Part shown: in pieces, positions 8,067 to 17,452 of the stretch
Position numbering within the stretch: position 1 is the first letter of the stretch
Layout of the letters: every line of letters starts with the position of its first letter
Source: RGDT01 sp964630925
GTDB taxonomy: Bacteria > Planctomycetota > Planctomycetia > Gemmatales > Gemmataceae
Assembly: GCA_964630925.1 (NCBI GenBank)
Contig: CAZVZK010000056.1
Span: forward strand, 1 to 60,928
Direction: 5' to 3'
DNA: 60,928 nucleotides
Notes under the pieces: generated by a model
The model's input: only the letters and a program-made list of their open reading frames with translations
Databases searched by the model: none
What the model was told of the DNA's origin: nothing
Made by a program: the position numbers and the translations under genes

Positions 8067-8552
8067 CTACACCCGCCCGCCCCGCCGCTCGTACTCGTGC
8101 TTCGCCTCCTCGATGGTGTCGATGATCGCCCGCACGTCTTTCGTGCTGATCCCCGCCACGTTCAGCGTCATGGACGAGTTCTTCGACGAGATCGTCAGGA
8201 GGTGCCGCCGCGTCCCCATGTACACCGCGATCAGCAGGGCCGCCAACGTCGGCCCGCCGAAGATCAACCCAAGCCGCGCCTCCGGCGGCAGCCGCGGCGG
8301 CGTCTGCTGCTGGTCGAAGAGGAACACCCCCACCGTCGCCAGCACGATCAGCACCGCGATCACCACCAGCCACGGGTAGCTCGTGTGGTGCGACTGGCAC
8401 GAGTCGATCTCCTGGATCGGGATGCTGTGGATGTGCCCCCGGCCCCACACCTGCTCGTCCCACCGCACCCGGTGCGTCGTCACCCGCAGGTGCGCGGGCC
8501 GGCTTGTCAGCAGGTCCTCCTCGCCGGGGAGGCGTCGGAACGGGACGGCCAT
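8067..8552 (-). CDS. Two-helix membrane protein with a split PH-like domain
   Basis: This 161-residue protein begins with FRRLPGEEDLLTSRP and LRVTTHRVRW, typical of bacterial PH-domain membrane proteins. Two hydrophobic segments follow (PWLVVIAVLIVLATVGVF and LGLIFGGPTLAALLIAVY). A soluble C-terminal part ends in an acidic helix. I chose the ATG at 8552 because GGAGA lies upstream at suitable spacing; the longer start at 8597 adds 15 residues and has no such site. Its role is unknown; a membrane-associated lipid or protein-binding function would fit the fold. Confidence 0.72.
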   Translation of the reverse strand: MAVPFRRLPGEEDLLTSRPAHLRVTTHRVRWDEQVWGRGHIHSIPIQEIDSCQSHHTSYPWLVVIAVLIVLATVGVFLFDQQQTPPRLPPEARLGLIFGGPTLAALLIAVYMGTRRHLLTISSKNSSMTLNVAGISTKDVRAIIDTIEEAKHEYERRGGRV

Positions 8553-8696
8553 CGCTCTGTCTCCGGGCGTCACGGGCGGCAGAATCCCTTCTATCACCCC
8601 CGCCGCGGCGCCGCCACATGGAATCGCTCATTCGGCGGCTCAAGACCTGCCGATACAAGATCTGTCGTGTTCCATCCTCTCCCGAGGGCGCATCGC

Positions 8697-9911
8697 ATGT
8701 TGGCCGCCTGGCGTCGGGCCGATCCCTGGCTCCGGGCCGCCCTCGCCGCCTGGATCCTGGTCACCCTGGCCGTCTGCGCCCGCTCCGTCATCCAGCCCCA
8801 CCGCAGCAACGCCGCCGCCAAGTGGCAGGCCGCCGGCGCCGCCTGGTTCGACGGCGAGCCGCTCTACCACTCCGACGACGCCGCCCTCGACGGCTACCGC
8901 CCAAGCCCCCTCGCCGCCTGCCTCTTCGTGCCCCTCGCCCCCCTGCCGCTCCCCGTCGCCGGCGTCCTCCTCCGCCTCCTCATCGCCGCCTTCTTCGTCG
9001 TCAGTGCCCTCCTCTGGATGCGCCGCGGCCTGCCCACCCCTTTCACCCCCGCCCAGTCGGGGATCGCCCTGCTGCTCATGCTGCCGCTGGCGCTCAACAG
9101 CCTCAACGGCGCCCAGGCCAACCTCTTCGTCCTGGCCCTCATGCTCCTCAGCCTCACCGCCGCCGCCGCGGACCGCTGGCTCCTCGCCGCCCTCGGCGCC
9201 GCCCTCGCCGGCCTGCTGCTGCTCTACCCGTTCGCCCTGGCCGTCGCCCTGCTCATCACCTTCCCGCGCCGCTTCACCGGGCCGTTCCTCATCGCCTTCG
9301 CCCTCCTCGCCGCCGTGCCCTTCCTCCTCCAGTCGCCGGCCTACGCCGCCGGCCAGTACGTCGGCTGGGTCGAGCTGCTCTCCCTGCGTGGCATGGGGCA
9401 GCCCTCCGCCTGCCGCGACCTGTGGCACCTCTTCCGCACCTGGCACGTCCACCTCGGCCCAGGACGCTACGAGCTGCTCCAGCTCGGCGGCGGCGTCGCC
9501 TGCCTGGCCGTCCTGGCGTGGTACGCCCGGCTTGGCGCCGTCGCCCGTGACCGCCTCGCCCTGGCCCTGCTGATGTCGGTCCTGTGGGTGCTGCTGCTCG
9601 GCCCGGCCACCGACTCCACCACCTACGCCCTGATCGGCCCGCCGCTCGTGTGGATCCTCCTGCGCACCGGCCCCGACCGCCACCCGGTCACGCACCACGT
9701 CGCCCACAACGCCTACGTCGTCCTGCTGCTCTGCTCGCTCGCCGGCCTGCACCCGTTGGCGACGCGCCTCCTCCTCTCCGCCGGCATGCAGTCGTTGGCC
9801 GTCCTGTACCTCCTCATCGGCCTGGCGTTCCTGGCATTCACCTGGCCCGAGGCCGCCCCCGCCGCCCAGCCCGCCCGGACGGCCGCCGGGCCGATCCAGC
9901 GGGCGGCGTGA
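8697..9911 (+). CDS. Polytopic membrane glycosyltransferase, GT87/DUF2029 type
   Basis: This 404-residue protein is dominated by about nine to ten hydrophobic segments. After the first helix comes a periplasmic loop with DGEPLYHSDDAALDGYRPSP, which carries the acidic and YxPxP-like features of the GT87 (polyprenol-phosphate sugar dependent) family. Such enzymes add sugars to lipids or envelope glycans on the outer face of the cytoplasmic membrane. The ATG at 8697 starts just before the first helix. It converges with the DinB gene 15 bases away. Acceptor and sugar cannot be read from sequence. Confidence 0.75.
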   Translation: MLAAWRRADPWLRAALAAWILVTLAVCARSVIQPHRSNAAAKWQAAGAAWFDGEPLYHSDDAALDGYRPSPLAACLFVPLAPLPLPVAGVLLRLLIAAFFVVSALLWMRRGLPTPFTPAQSGIALLLMLPLALNSLNGAQANLFVLALMLLSLTAAAADRWLLAALGAALAGLLLLYPFALAVALLITFPRRFTGPFLIAFALLAAVPFLLQSPAYAAGQYVGWVELLSLRGMGQPSACRDLWHLFRTWHVHLGPGRYELLQLGGGVACLAVLAWYARLGAVARDRLALALLMSVLWVLLLGPATDSTTYALIGPPLVWILLRTGPDRHPVTHHVAHNAYVVLLLCSLAGLHPLATRLLLSAGMQSLAVLYLLIGLAFLAFTWPEAAPAAQPARTAAGPIQRAA

Positions 9912-9926
9912 TGACCCACGCCGACA

Positions 9927-10463
9927 TCACCTCTCGGCACCCCTCGGCAGGATCGTCAGCAGCTCCCGCCACGGCCCCACCTCGTCCCGGTACTGGAAGG
10001 CCATCGCCTTCACGACCTGGTGGGTGTGCCCGAGGTCGTGGACGGCCCACGCCGCGATCAGGTTCCCCAGAGTGACGGCGCCGAGTTGCGGGTGCGTCCC
10101 GCGTGTCTCCAGCTTCTCCGGCGTCAGGCCCAGCGCCTTCAGGCCCGCCAGGTTCTCGGCCCGCAGGGCCGCGAAGTCGTCCAGCAGATCCGCCATCGAC
10201 CTGCCCTTGCTCGCCTCGTACATGGCGTAGCGGTCGAAGGCGGGGAAGGGCACCGCCTCCCCGTGCTCCAGGATCGTCCGCGCCCGCACCATCCAGTTCG
10301 TCTTTTCGCCGTGGATGAGGTGGCCCACCACGTCGAACGGACTGAAGGTGTCCGGCCCGTAGTCGGAGAGCGCCCAGAAATCGCTCACCCCCCCGAGAAG
10401 GGCGCGCAGCACGCCGGGCGTCCGCTCCAGCACCTCGATGGACCGCTCGATCCCGGCCGCCAT
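9927..10463 (-). CDS. DinB family protein
   Basis: This 178-residue protein has the four-helix DinB fold. Likely metal-binding histidines are in GHLIHGEKTNW (near 47-57) and HDLGHTHQV (near 140-148). The family includes thiol-dependent transferases and damage-inducible proteins of unknown substrate. The next gene on the strand upstream is an AlkD-like repair protein, but a 58-base gap separates them and co-transcription is not certain. Confidence 0.85.
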   Translation of the reverse strand: MAAGIERSIEVLERTPGVLRALLGGVSDFWALSDYGPDTFSPFDVVGHLIHGEKTNWMVRARTILEHGEAVPFPAFDRYAMYEASKGRSMADLLDDFAALRAENLAGLKALGLTPEKLETRGTHPQLGAVTLGNLIAAWAVHDLGHTHQVVKAMAFQYRDEVGPWRELLTILPRGAER

Positions 10464-10521
10464 GCTCGCTCCTCGCCTTCCGTTGGCCGCGTCGGCCCGT
10501 GACCGTCGTCGCGGTGTCGGC

Positions 10522-11187
10522 TCAGCCTTGCCGGCTCACCATGGCGTTTATCCAGATCGGGGCGAATGGCGACGTGCACCCTTTGGAACACGGATAGTCG
10601 CGATAGATCCCGAGCGTCTCACCGATCGTGATCGCCCGCTTTCGGTGCCTGGCGAAGTGGATGCCGATCTCCGCCAGGCAGCAGTTCATGGTCCATTGCA
10701 CCTCGGGGGCCGCGGCCCCCATCTCCGACTCGATGCGATCGAGCAACGCGACGGGGTCGAGCCCGTCCGGGCTTTTCGCGACGCGCTCGGCGGTCAGGCT
10801 CCAGCCGGCGCGGGCCGCCCACCGGCCGTCGGTGGCCATCCACCGTTGGCGGAGGCCCTCCTTGTCGGGGTGCTGCTTGACGACGTAGGAGGTGAGCCAG
10901 TCCGCCACATGCGCGAAGGCGACGGACCGGACCAACCGGTCCACCTCTTCGGCCGACAAGGCCTTCGGCTTGAGCAGGAGGATCGCCAGGAGCTGGGCAT
11001 CGACGTTCCCGGTCTCCCAGAGAGACAGGGCCAGCTCATGGTTGGTCTTGATCTTCTTCGCGAGCACCCGGATGTCGCCGTGTTTGACGCCGAACTGATT
11101 GTCGCCGGCGCCGTATTTGGTGTTGTGCGCCCGCGTCTTCTCGTTGGCGAGCGCCTTGAGCTGCTTGAGCGTTTCTTTGAGGGTCAT
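10522..11187 (-). CDS. DNA alkylation repair protein, AlkD-like
   Basis: This 221-residue helical-repeat protein matches the AlkD/AlkC HEAT-like family, in which the glycosylase removes bulky or positively charged alkylated bases. Features include NTKYGAGDNQFGVKHGDIR near the N-terminus and a WTMNCCLAEIG helix near residue 180. The start at 11187 has AGGAGG seven to thirteen bases upstream. The open frame continues much further upstream only as a shadow of the kinase gene. It lies 53 bases downstream of the kinase-WD40 gene on the same strand. Confidence 0.82.
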   Translation of the reverse strand: MTLKETLKQLKALANEKTRAHNTKYGAGDNQFGVKHGDIRVLAKKIKTNHELALSLWETGNVDAQLLAILLLKPKALSAEEVDRLVRSVAFAHVADWLTSYVVKQHPDKEGLRQRWMATDGRWAARAGWSLTAERVAKSPDGLDPVALLDRIESEMGAAAPEVQWTMNCCLAEIGIHFARHRKRAITIGETLGIYRDYPCSKGCTSPFAPIWINAMVSRQG

Positions 11188-11240
11188 GGCCGCGATCCTC
11201 CTCGGGCGCTCCACCCGCCGCTGGGGAGACGCCGGCGGGC

Positions 11241-14200
11241 TCACTCCGGCAGCTCCCACACGTTCGCCGCCTTGTCCTCGCCGCCGGAGATGAGGGTCCG
11301 CCCCTGCGCCGCCAGACGCTGCACCGCGCCCGTGTGCCCGGCCATCGCCTTCTTGCGCTCCGGCTTCTCCAGGTCCCACAGCCACATCTTGCCGGCCTCG
11401 TCCGCCGAGGCGGCCTGCTTGGCGCCGATGAACCGCGCCCCACGCACCGGCGAGGCGTGCCCCTTGAAGCGGGCCGACTCCTCGCCGCTCTCCGCGTCCC
11501 AGACGTGGGCCTCCTGCCCGGACGCCGACACCACCTTCTTGCCGTCCGCCGAGAAGTGCAGCGAGCGCACCGCGCCCTCGTGCCCCGTGTAGCGCATGGC
11601 GCTCTTGGGCGTCTTCATGTCCCAGCGCAGGATCTGCCCGGAGGCCCGGCCGTACAGGGCGCTGAGGCCGTCGGGGGCCATCGCCACGGCGGTGACGCGG
11701 CGCTCCGCCGGCAGGGTGCCGGTGGCGGCGTGGGCCATCGCCTTCTCCAGGTCCCACTGGATCACGCGCGTGCCGCCCGTCAGCGCCCACCTGCCGTTGG
11801 CGGTGACAGCCAACGCCTCGATCTCGCCGTTGCCCGTGGGGTGCTTGAGCGGGCGGGCCTTCTTGGCCTTCAGATCCCAGAGCAGCATCTCGCCGGTGCG
11901 CGACACCGACACGGCCGCGCCGCCGGGCAGGAACGCCACGTCGGTGATGGCGCCCTCGTGCCCCTCCAGGCCCGCCACCATCTTGCCCGTGCCCACGTCC
12001 CACAGGTGCAGCGTCGATCCCGACGCCGTCAGCGCCTGCTTGCCGTCCGCCGACAACGCCGTCACCGTCACGGGGCCGTCGTGGCCCTTGTACGTCCGCG
12101 TCGCCGCGATCACGGGCGGTGGCGGCTCGGGGAACACCGGGTCGTTCGGGGCGGGCCGCTCCACCGCGTCGCCGCCCTCGGGCAGCGTCACGATCACGGG
12201 GGCGTGATTCGGCGGCACCGACGACGACACGAAGGATGCCACGGCTTTATTGCCGCCGGCCAGAAGAGCCAGCCCCGTCAGCCGGCCCGGCCCGGCGTTG
12301 AACGCGGGCAGCTTCTTGAACATGGTGGAGTCGAACGTGCGCACGACGCCGTCCTCGCCGCAGCAGACGATGGCGTTGCCGTCCGGCGTGAACGCCACCC
12401 CGCGCACCGGCGCCGGGACGGGGACGCGGCCCAGGGGCTTGCCCGCCATGTCCCACAGCCGCAGCTCGCGCCCGCCGCAGGCCAGCGTCTTGCCGTCGGG
12501 CGACAGGGCCAGGGCCCGCGCCGGGCCGGCCTGCGTGGCGCGGGCACGCTCCGTCCCCGCCGGCAGCGCCCAGAGCTGGATCACCCCGTCGGGCCCGCAC
12601 GAGATCAGCGTCTTGCCGTCCGGCGTGAACTGCAGCGCGTGCTGCGCGCCCGGCTGGCCACGCCGCGTCTCCAGGACCGCGCGGCCCGACTTCACCTCCC
12701 ACGCCTTCACCGGGCCGTCCGCGCCGGCGCTCGCCACGAACCCACCCTTGGGCGAGAAGGCGATGCCGCCCACGGCACCGTCATGGGCCTTCCACGCTCG
12801 GACCTTCACCTTCTTCTCCAGGTCCCAGAGGATCGCCGTCCCCTTCACGTCGCCCGAGGCGGCCATCTTGCCGTCCGGCGCCACGGTGACGCACGTCACG
12901 GCGGCGTCGTGGCCGGACAGTTTGCCGGCGTCCTCGCCCTTGCCGGCGTCCCAGAGGCGGACATCGCTCTCCTCGCCGGCGGTCAGGATCAGCTTACCGT
13001 CGGGCGTGGCGGCGACGGCCTCGGTCGGCCTCGTCTGGCCCATGAGCCGCGCGCCGGCGAGGCGGACGAGGGGCGCCAGGGCCGGCGGGGTCGCCTCGAC
13101 GCGGACGATCTCGCCCGGCGTCGGCAGCGGCGCCGAGAACAGCCTGCCGTCCTGGCCGACGGAGACGCCGAGGGCCCCGTCGGGGCTGACGGCGACGCCC
13201 GTGGGCCTGTCGCCGTGCGTCGCGAAGTCGGACGTCTTGCCCGTGGAGAGGTCCCACAGGAGGGCCTTGCCGTCCTGCCCGGCGCTGAGGACGCGCCGCC
13301 CGTCGGGCGTGAACACGGCCTGGCGCACCAGGTGCGCGGCGGCGGGCAGGACGCGCGGCGGCTTGTTCTCGCCGAGGGTGAACAGGTGCAGCCCCTCCTC
13401 GGCGGGGGGGTCTTCGCGTGTGGCGAGGCCGGCGCCGACGAGGGCGGTCTTGCCGTCGGGCGAGAAGGCGCAGGCGGAGGCAGCCCGTCCGGTCACCGGG
13501 AAGACCCGCGCCGGCTCGCCCTCCTCCACGTCCCACAGGACCGCGGTGCCGTCGAGGGCGCCGGACAGCAGGTGCCGCCCGTCGGGCGACCAGGCGACGG
13601 AGGCGACGGCCCCGGTGTGGCCGCGGAGGCGGCGCAGCTCGCGCTTGCCGTCGGCGGCCCAGACGACCACGGCGTTGTCACCCCCGCCCGTGGCGAGGAA
13701 GCGTCCGCACGGCGACCACGCCAGGCAGTCGGCCTGGCCCTTGTGGGCCTCCCACGTCTCGGCGGGCCTGCCCTCGGCGGTGTCCCACAGCACGGCCTTG
13801 CCGTCCTCGCCCACGGTGGCGAGGACGCCGGAGCGCGAGAACGCCGCCGCGCGCACGGGGCGCTCGTGGCCGCCGGTGAACTTGCGGGCGGAGCCCCAGG
13901 CGACGTGGGCGAGGCGCGGGGCGCCGGTGCCGGCGGCGACCAGCCAGCGCCCGTCCGGGCTGAAGGCGGCGCACCACAGCGGGGACTCGGGGTCGAGCCA
14001 CGCCAGGCCGCGGTCCTCGCGCGGCTCGGGTAGCACCTTGTCCTTCTTCCCGTTGTCGGTCTTCTCGTTGTCGGTCTTCCCGTTGTCGCGCTTGGTGTCA
14101 TCGCGCTTGGTGTCGTCGCGCTTGGTGTCATCGCGCTTGGTGTCGTCCTTCTTGGCGTCGTCCCTCTTGATGCCGTCTTCCTTCGGGTCGGGGCCGCGAT

Positions 14201-15443
14201 CACCCCACAGCGGGAGGCCCATGTGGAACACGACGTAGGCGGCCGCGGCGCCGATGAGGACGAGGATCAGGAGGCCCGCGACGAGGGGCATCATCTTGCC
14301 GCGCCCCGCCTTCTTCGGTTTCGCGGGGCCGGGGGCGGGGGCCGGCTCGGGCTTGGTCGGCCCGGCGTTCGGCTCGGTCAGCCCCTTCGGCGGCTTCGGC
14401 GCGGGCGCGGGGCCGGACGCGGGGCCGGGCGGCGGCTTCGTGGGGGGCGGTGGCTTCGGCGCGGGCGCGGTGCGGCCCTTGGGCGGCTCGGACGCGGTGT
14501 CGCCGTCCGGCGCCGCCAGGGCCGGCTGCGGCAGCGGCGTCAGCAACATCGGCAGCTGGGCGTCGGCCTTCAGGGTCGAGACCGCGGCGGGGCCGGCCAT
14601 CGCCAGCGCCCCCAGGTACGCCTTGGCGAACGCGACGCAGCTGGGGAAGCGTCCGCCGGGGGACTTGGCCAGCGCCTTGGCGACGGCGTCGGACGCCTCC
14701 TGCGGCATCTTCGGCAGGGCCCCCTTCAGCGGCGGCACCGGCTCCATCAGGTGCTTGGTGAACACCAGGGCCGCCGTGTCGCCCGTGAACGGCGCCGCGC
14801 CGGTGACGGCCTCGTACAGCGTGATGGCCAGCGAGTACTGGTCGGCCTTGCCGTCGTAGTCGAGGCCGGCCAGGACCTCGGGGGCGGTGTACTCCGCCGT
14901 GCCGAGGACGAAGCCGGCGGCGGTGAGCTGGACGCTCCGCTTCTTCTCGGCGTCGGCCAGCACCTTGACGACGCCGAAGTCGGCGAGGTACACCTGCCCG
15001 CGCTCGTCGAAGAGGATGTTCTCCGGCTTCACGTCGCGGTGGACGTACTTGCGCTCGTGGATGTAGTCCAGCGCCGCCGCCATCTGCAGGAGCCAGTGGA
15101 AGGAGGTGGCCTTGAGGGGGTCGGATTTGCGCCCGCGCAGGCTGCCGCCCGCGAGGTACTGCATGACGGCGAAGGGCCGGCCGGAGTGGCTGCCCGAGTC
15201 CATCACCTTGACGATGTTGGGGTGGGTGAGCTGGACGAGGGCCTGGATCTCGCGGGTGAAGCGGGCGATGAACTCCGGCTCCGACGCCATGCGCAGGTGC
15301 GGCACCTTGAGGACCACGTCGGCCCCGAGGCGCTCGTCGCGCGCCCGGTACACGGTGGCCATGCCGCCGGCGCCCAGACGCCCCGTGACGCGGTAGCGCT
15401 CGGCCACCAGCTCGCCGACCCAGTCGCCCGATTTCGGTGCCAT
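11241..15443 (-). CDS. Membrane Ser/Thr protein kinase with WD40 propellers
   Basis: This protein has 1400 residues. The cytoplasmic kinase domain spans about 15-275 with a glycine loop (GRLGAGGMATVYRA), Lys in VVLKV, catalytic HRDVKPEN, DFG and APEV. A proline/alanine-rich linker leads to one membrane helix (MPLVAGLLILVLIGAAAAYV, near 385-405). A charged K(R)DDT pentapeptide repeat tract follows, then about 900 residues of WD40 repeats (many FSPDG and LWD motifs), probably outside the membrane. By analogy it senses a ligand and phosphorylates targets, likely including the two FHA proteins encoded upstream on the same strand. The ATG lies 10 bases from a (GGGGTCA)4 repeat. Confidence 0.93.
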   Translation of the reverse strand: MAPKSGDWVGELVAERYRVTGRLGAGGMATVYRARDERLGADVVLKVPHLRMASEPEFIARFTREIQALVQLTHPNIVKVMDSGSHSGRPFAVMQYLAGGSLRGRKSDPLKATSFHWLLQMAAALDYIHERKYVHRDVKPENILFDERGQVYLADFGVVKVLADAEKKRSVQLTAAGFVLGTAEYTAPEVLAGLDYDGKADQYSLAITLYEAVTGAAPFTGDTAALVFTKHLMEPVPPLKGALPKMPQEASDAVAKALAKSPGGRFPSCVAFAKAYLGALAMAGPAAVSTLKADAQLPMLLTPLPQPALAAPDGDTASEPPKGRTAPAPKPPPPTKPPPGPASGPAPAPKPPKGLTEPNAGPTKPEPAPAPGPAKPKKAGRGKMMPLVAGLLILVLIGAAAAYVVFHMGLPLWGDRGPDPKEDGIKRDDAKKDDTKRDDTKRDDTKRDDTKRDNGKTDNEKTDNGKKDKVLPEPREDRGLAWLDPESPLWCAAFSPDGRWLVAAGTGAPRLAHVAWGSARKFTGGHERPVRAAAFSRSGVLATVGEDGKAVLWDTAEGRPAETWEAHKGQADCLAWSPCGRFLATGGGDNAVVVWAADGKRELRRLRGHTGAVASVAWSPDGRHLLSGALDGTAVLWDVEEGEPARVFPVTGRAASACAFSPDGKTALVGAGLATREDPPAEEGLHLFTLGENKPPRVLPAAAHLVRQAVFTPDGRRVLSAGQDGKALLWDLSTGKTSDFATHGDRPTGVAVSPDGALGVSVGQDGRLFSAPLPTPGEIVRVEATPPALAPLVRLAGARLMGQTRPTEAVAATPDGKLILTAGEESDVRLWDAGKGEDAGKLSGHDAAVTCVTVAPDGKMAASGDVKGTAILWDLEKKVKVRAWKAHDGAVGGIAFSPKGGFVASAGADGPVKAWEVKSGRAVLETRRGQPGAQHALQFTPDGKTLISCGPDGVIQLWALPAGTERARATQAGPARALALSPDGKTLACGGRELRLWDMAGKPLGRVPVPAPVRGVAFTPDGNAIVCCGEDGVVRTFDSTMFKKLPAFNAGPGRLTGLALLAGGNKAVASFVSSSVPPNHAPVIVTLPEGGDAVERPAPNDPVFPEPPPPVIAATRTYKGHDGPVTVTALSADGKQALTASGSTLHLWDVGTGKMVAGLEGHEGAITDVAFLPGGAAVSVSRTGEMLLWDLKAKKARPLKHPTGNGEIEALAVTANGRWALTGGTRVIQWDLEKAMAHAATGTLPAERRVTAVAMAPDGLSALYGRASGQILRWDMKTPKSAMRYTGHEGAVRSLHFSADGKKVVSASGQEAHVWDAESGEESARFKGHASPVRGARFIGAKQAASADEAGKMWLWDLEKPERKKAMAGHTGAVQRLAAQGRTLISGGEDKAANVWELPE
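14056..14170. repeat. 15-base coding repeats (charged KRDDT tract)
   Basis: The core at about 14087-14146 holds four 15-base units of the form TCGCGCTTGGTGTCR. It encodes alternating Lys/Arg and Asp residues just after the membrane helix of the kinase. Looser copies flank it on both sides. The unit keeps the reading frame, so length variation would change only the spacer. Confidence 0.8.
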
Positions 15444-15454
15444 CGTCTCTTTCA

Positions 15455-15482
15455 GGGGTCAGGGGTCAGGGGTCAGGGGTCA
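15455..15482. repeat. Four GGGGTCA heptamers, single arm
   Basis: Four perfect GGGGTCA units are followed by CAGTAAGAA and an ACAGCC-rich stretch, the same context as the repeat at 31234. It fills most of the 97-base gap between the FHA gene and the kinase, in the 5' leader of the kinase. No opposing arm is present here. Confidence 0.85.
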
Positions 15483-15540
15483 GTAAGAAGACGAGAAGAA
15501 CAGCCAGGACAGCCGACAGTCAGGATACGGAAAGGGCCGC

Positions 15541-17451
15541 TCACGGTTTCGGGGCGATCAGGCCGAGCCACATCTTGACGGCCGCGGCGCGTGCCTTCTC
15601 GTCGCCCGCCGGGTCGTAGCCGAACTTCTCGCCGTCGGGCAGCAGCTCGAGGAGCCAGGTGACGGCCGCCTGACGCACCGCCAGGGACGGTGACGACAGG
15701 CCGGCCACCATCGCCGCCAGCTTCTCCGGGGTTTCTGCATCCTCGCGGGCGATGGGGCGGCTCATCTCCTCGACGAGCCTGGCGCCGGCCTCGTCGGCGC
15801 CGGCCTTGACCAGGGCCGCCGTCATCCGCGCCGGGTGCCCCTCGCCCATGCCGGCCCAGTAGCGGAGCGCCGCCAGCGCCGCCAGGCGCCCACGCGGGCG
15901 TTTCGGGTCGCCCAGCGCCGCGGCCAGGCCGTCCACGTCATCGATGGCCGCGAGGGCCAGGACGGCGAACATGTGCTGGGCCCCCTTCTCCTCGCGGGCC
16001 ATCCGCGCCAGGCCGGCGCCCAGCCCGCCCTTGAGGGGGGTGAAGGCGTCGCGGAACTTCACGAGCGCCGCCGCCATCTCCTTGTCGAGGTCCTCCTCCT
16101 TGCCGTCCCAGTACCCGGACAGGGCGGGCCAGAACGCGCGGGCCGCCTCCTCCGGCACCGGCGACACCCAGAAGTCGTCGTCGTTGGGGTAGCCGGGGTA
16201 CTCCTTGTGCTCGGCCACCTTCACGCCCGCGCCGCGGAAGATGAACATGAGCCGGGCCGCCGGCACGTTCGCCTTGCTGGCGGCGGGTTGCGCCACCTGA
16301 CGCAGGTCGAGGGCCAGCGTCGTGCCCTCGGGCAGGGTCACGTCCCAGATGTAGTCGCGGAAGCGCACGCGCACGATGCTCTGCCCCCTGGGCTTGCCGC
16401 CGACCACCACCCGGCCCCGCCCGAGCGTCATGTCGGCGTCGATGCCGGCGGGGGCGGCGTTGAGCGTGAGCCGGGCGTCGTAGGCGCGGAGCGTGGGCCG
16501 GTCCCTGGGCACGTCGGCGTCGCCCCACAGGACGAGACGCACGCCGGAATCCAGCACGAGCGGGACGCGGCACAGCATCGGCGTCGCCAGCACGGTGCCC
16601 GAGCTGATGCGTGTGTCGGGCGTGACCACCTCCCACGCGCCGCCGTCCGCCGGACGCTCCGCCAGGACGATGGGGTACGGGCGGACGGCGGCGCCGACCA
16701 TGCCGACGGGGTCACGCTTCGGGGAGGGCGGGGCGGCGGGCGGGGGCTTCTCCTTGCCGTCCTTGTCTGGCGTCACCAGCGGCTTCGGAGGGGCGAGGGG
16801 CTTCTCGCGCCCGGCCTCGATGCCGCGCAGCCTCTCGTTCAATTCGACGAGGAGTTTGGCCATCACCTCGCCGCTCCGGTCCGGGGCCGGACGTGGGGCG
16901 GAGGCGAGGGCCTTCTTCAGCTCCTCGATCTGCCGCGTCAGCTCGGCCTTCTGGGCCTCCAGGGCGTCGGCGCGGGCGGAGAGGGCGCCGAGGCGGGACG
17001 CCTGCGACCACACGACCATGCCGATGAGGAGGAGGAGGACGCCGAGGACGGCGACGGCGCCGAGGGCGACCTTGTCGAAGGGCGGGGCGGGGTCGGCGAG
17101 GACGGGTTGCGGGGGGGCCTGGCGGGGGCCTTCCGCGCGGGTCGGGCGGGAGGGCAACCCGAGGACGACGAGGCGAGGCCCGCCCTGGCCGAACCCGATC
17201 AAGGCTCCGGGGGGCAGGGGCACGCGGCCGACGACACGCTGGTTGTTGAGGAAGGTGCCGTTGGAGGAGCCGAGGTCGGTGATCCACGACCCCTCGGGGG
17301 CGACCTCGATGCGGGCGTGGCGCCAGGAGACGGCGGCGTGGTCGAGGGCCAGCTCGGCGGTGGGGTCGCGCCCGACGTGGACCTCCGGGCCGGGGTGCAG
17401 GAACTCGCGGTCGTCGCCTTCCGGGGGCTTGATGGTGAGGCGGAGTGTCAT
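15541..17451 (-). CDS. FHA-domain membrane protein with coiled coil
   Basis: This protein has 636 residues. An N-terminal FHA domain (about 1-100; GRDPTAELALDH, WRHARI, SSNGTFLN) should bind phosphothreonine peptides. A proline-rich stretch and one membrane helix (VALGAVAVLGVLLLLIGMVV, near 130-150) follow, then a coiled coil (about 155-190). The C-terminal half is probably extracytoplasmic, with a beta-rich region resembling FecR-type domains (about 250-400) and a helical tail resembling HEAT repeats. Its ATG is one base after the stop of the preceding FHA gene, so the two are co-translated. It is a likely substrate or scaffold of the adjacent kinase. Confidence 0.85.
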   Translation of the reverse strand: MTLRLTIKPPEGDDREFLHPGPEVHVGRDPTAELALDHAAVSWRHARIEVAPEGSWITDLGSSNGTFLNNQRVVGRVPLPPGALIGFGQGGPRLVVLGLPSRPTRAEGPRQAPPQPVLADPAPPFDKVALGAVAVLGVLLLLIGMVVWSQASRLGALSARADALEAQKAELTRQIEELKKALASAPRPAPDRSGEVMAKLLVELNERLRGIEAGREKPLAPPKPLVTPDKDGKEKPPPAAPPSPKRDPVGMVGAAVRPYPIVLAERPADGGAWEVVTPDTRISSGTVLATPMLCRVPLVLDSGVRLVLWGDADVPRDRPTLRAYDARLTLNAAPAGIDADMTLGRGRVVVGGKPRGQSIVRVRFRDYIWDVTLPEGTTLALDLRQVAQPAASKANVPAARLMFIFRGAGVKVAEHKEYPGYPNDDDFWVSPVPEEAARAFWPALSGYWDGKEEDLDKEMAAALVKFRDAFTPLKGGLGAGLARMAREEKGAQHMFAVLALAAIDDVDGLAAALGDPKRPRGRLAALAALRYWAGMGEGHPARMTAALVKAGADEAGARLVEEMSRPIAREDAETPEKLAAMVAGLSSPSLAVRQAAVTWLLELLPDGEKFGYDPAGDEKARAAAVKMWLGLIAPKP

Positions 17452-17452
17452 C

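Noticed and set aside
10522..12003. 493-residue extension of the AlkD-like gene
   Set aside because: Upstream of 11187 it only shadows the WD40 part of the kinase; AGGAGG marks the start at 11187.
15455..15482. CRISPR-like tandem repeat
   Set aside because: Units are only seven bases with no spacers, and there is no cas gene.
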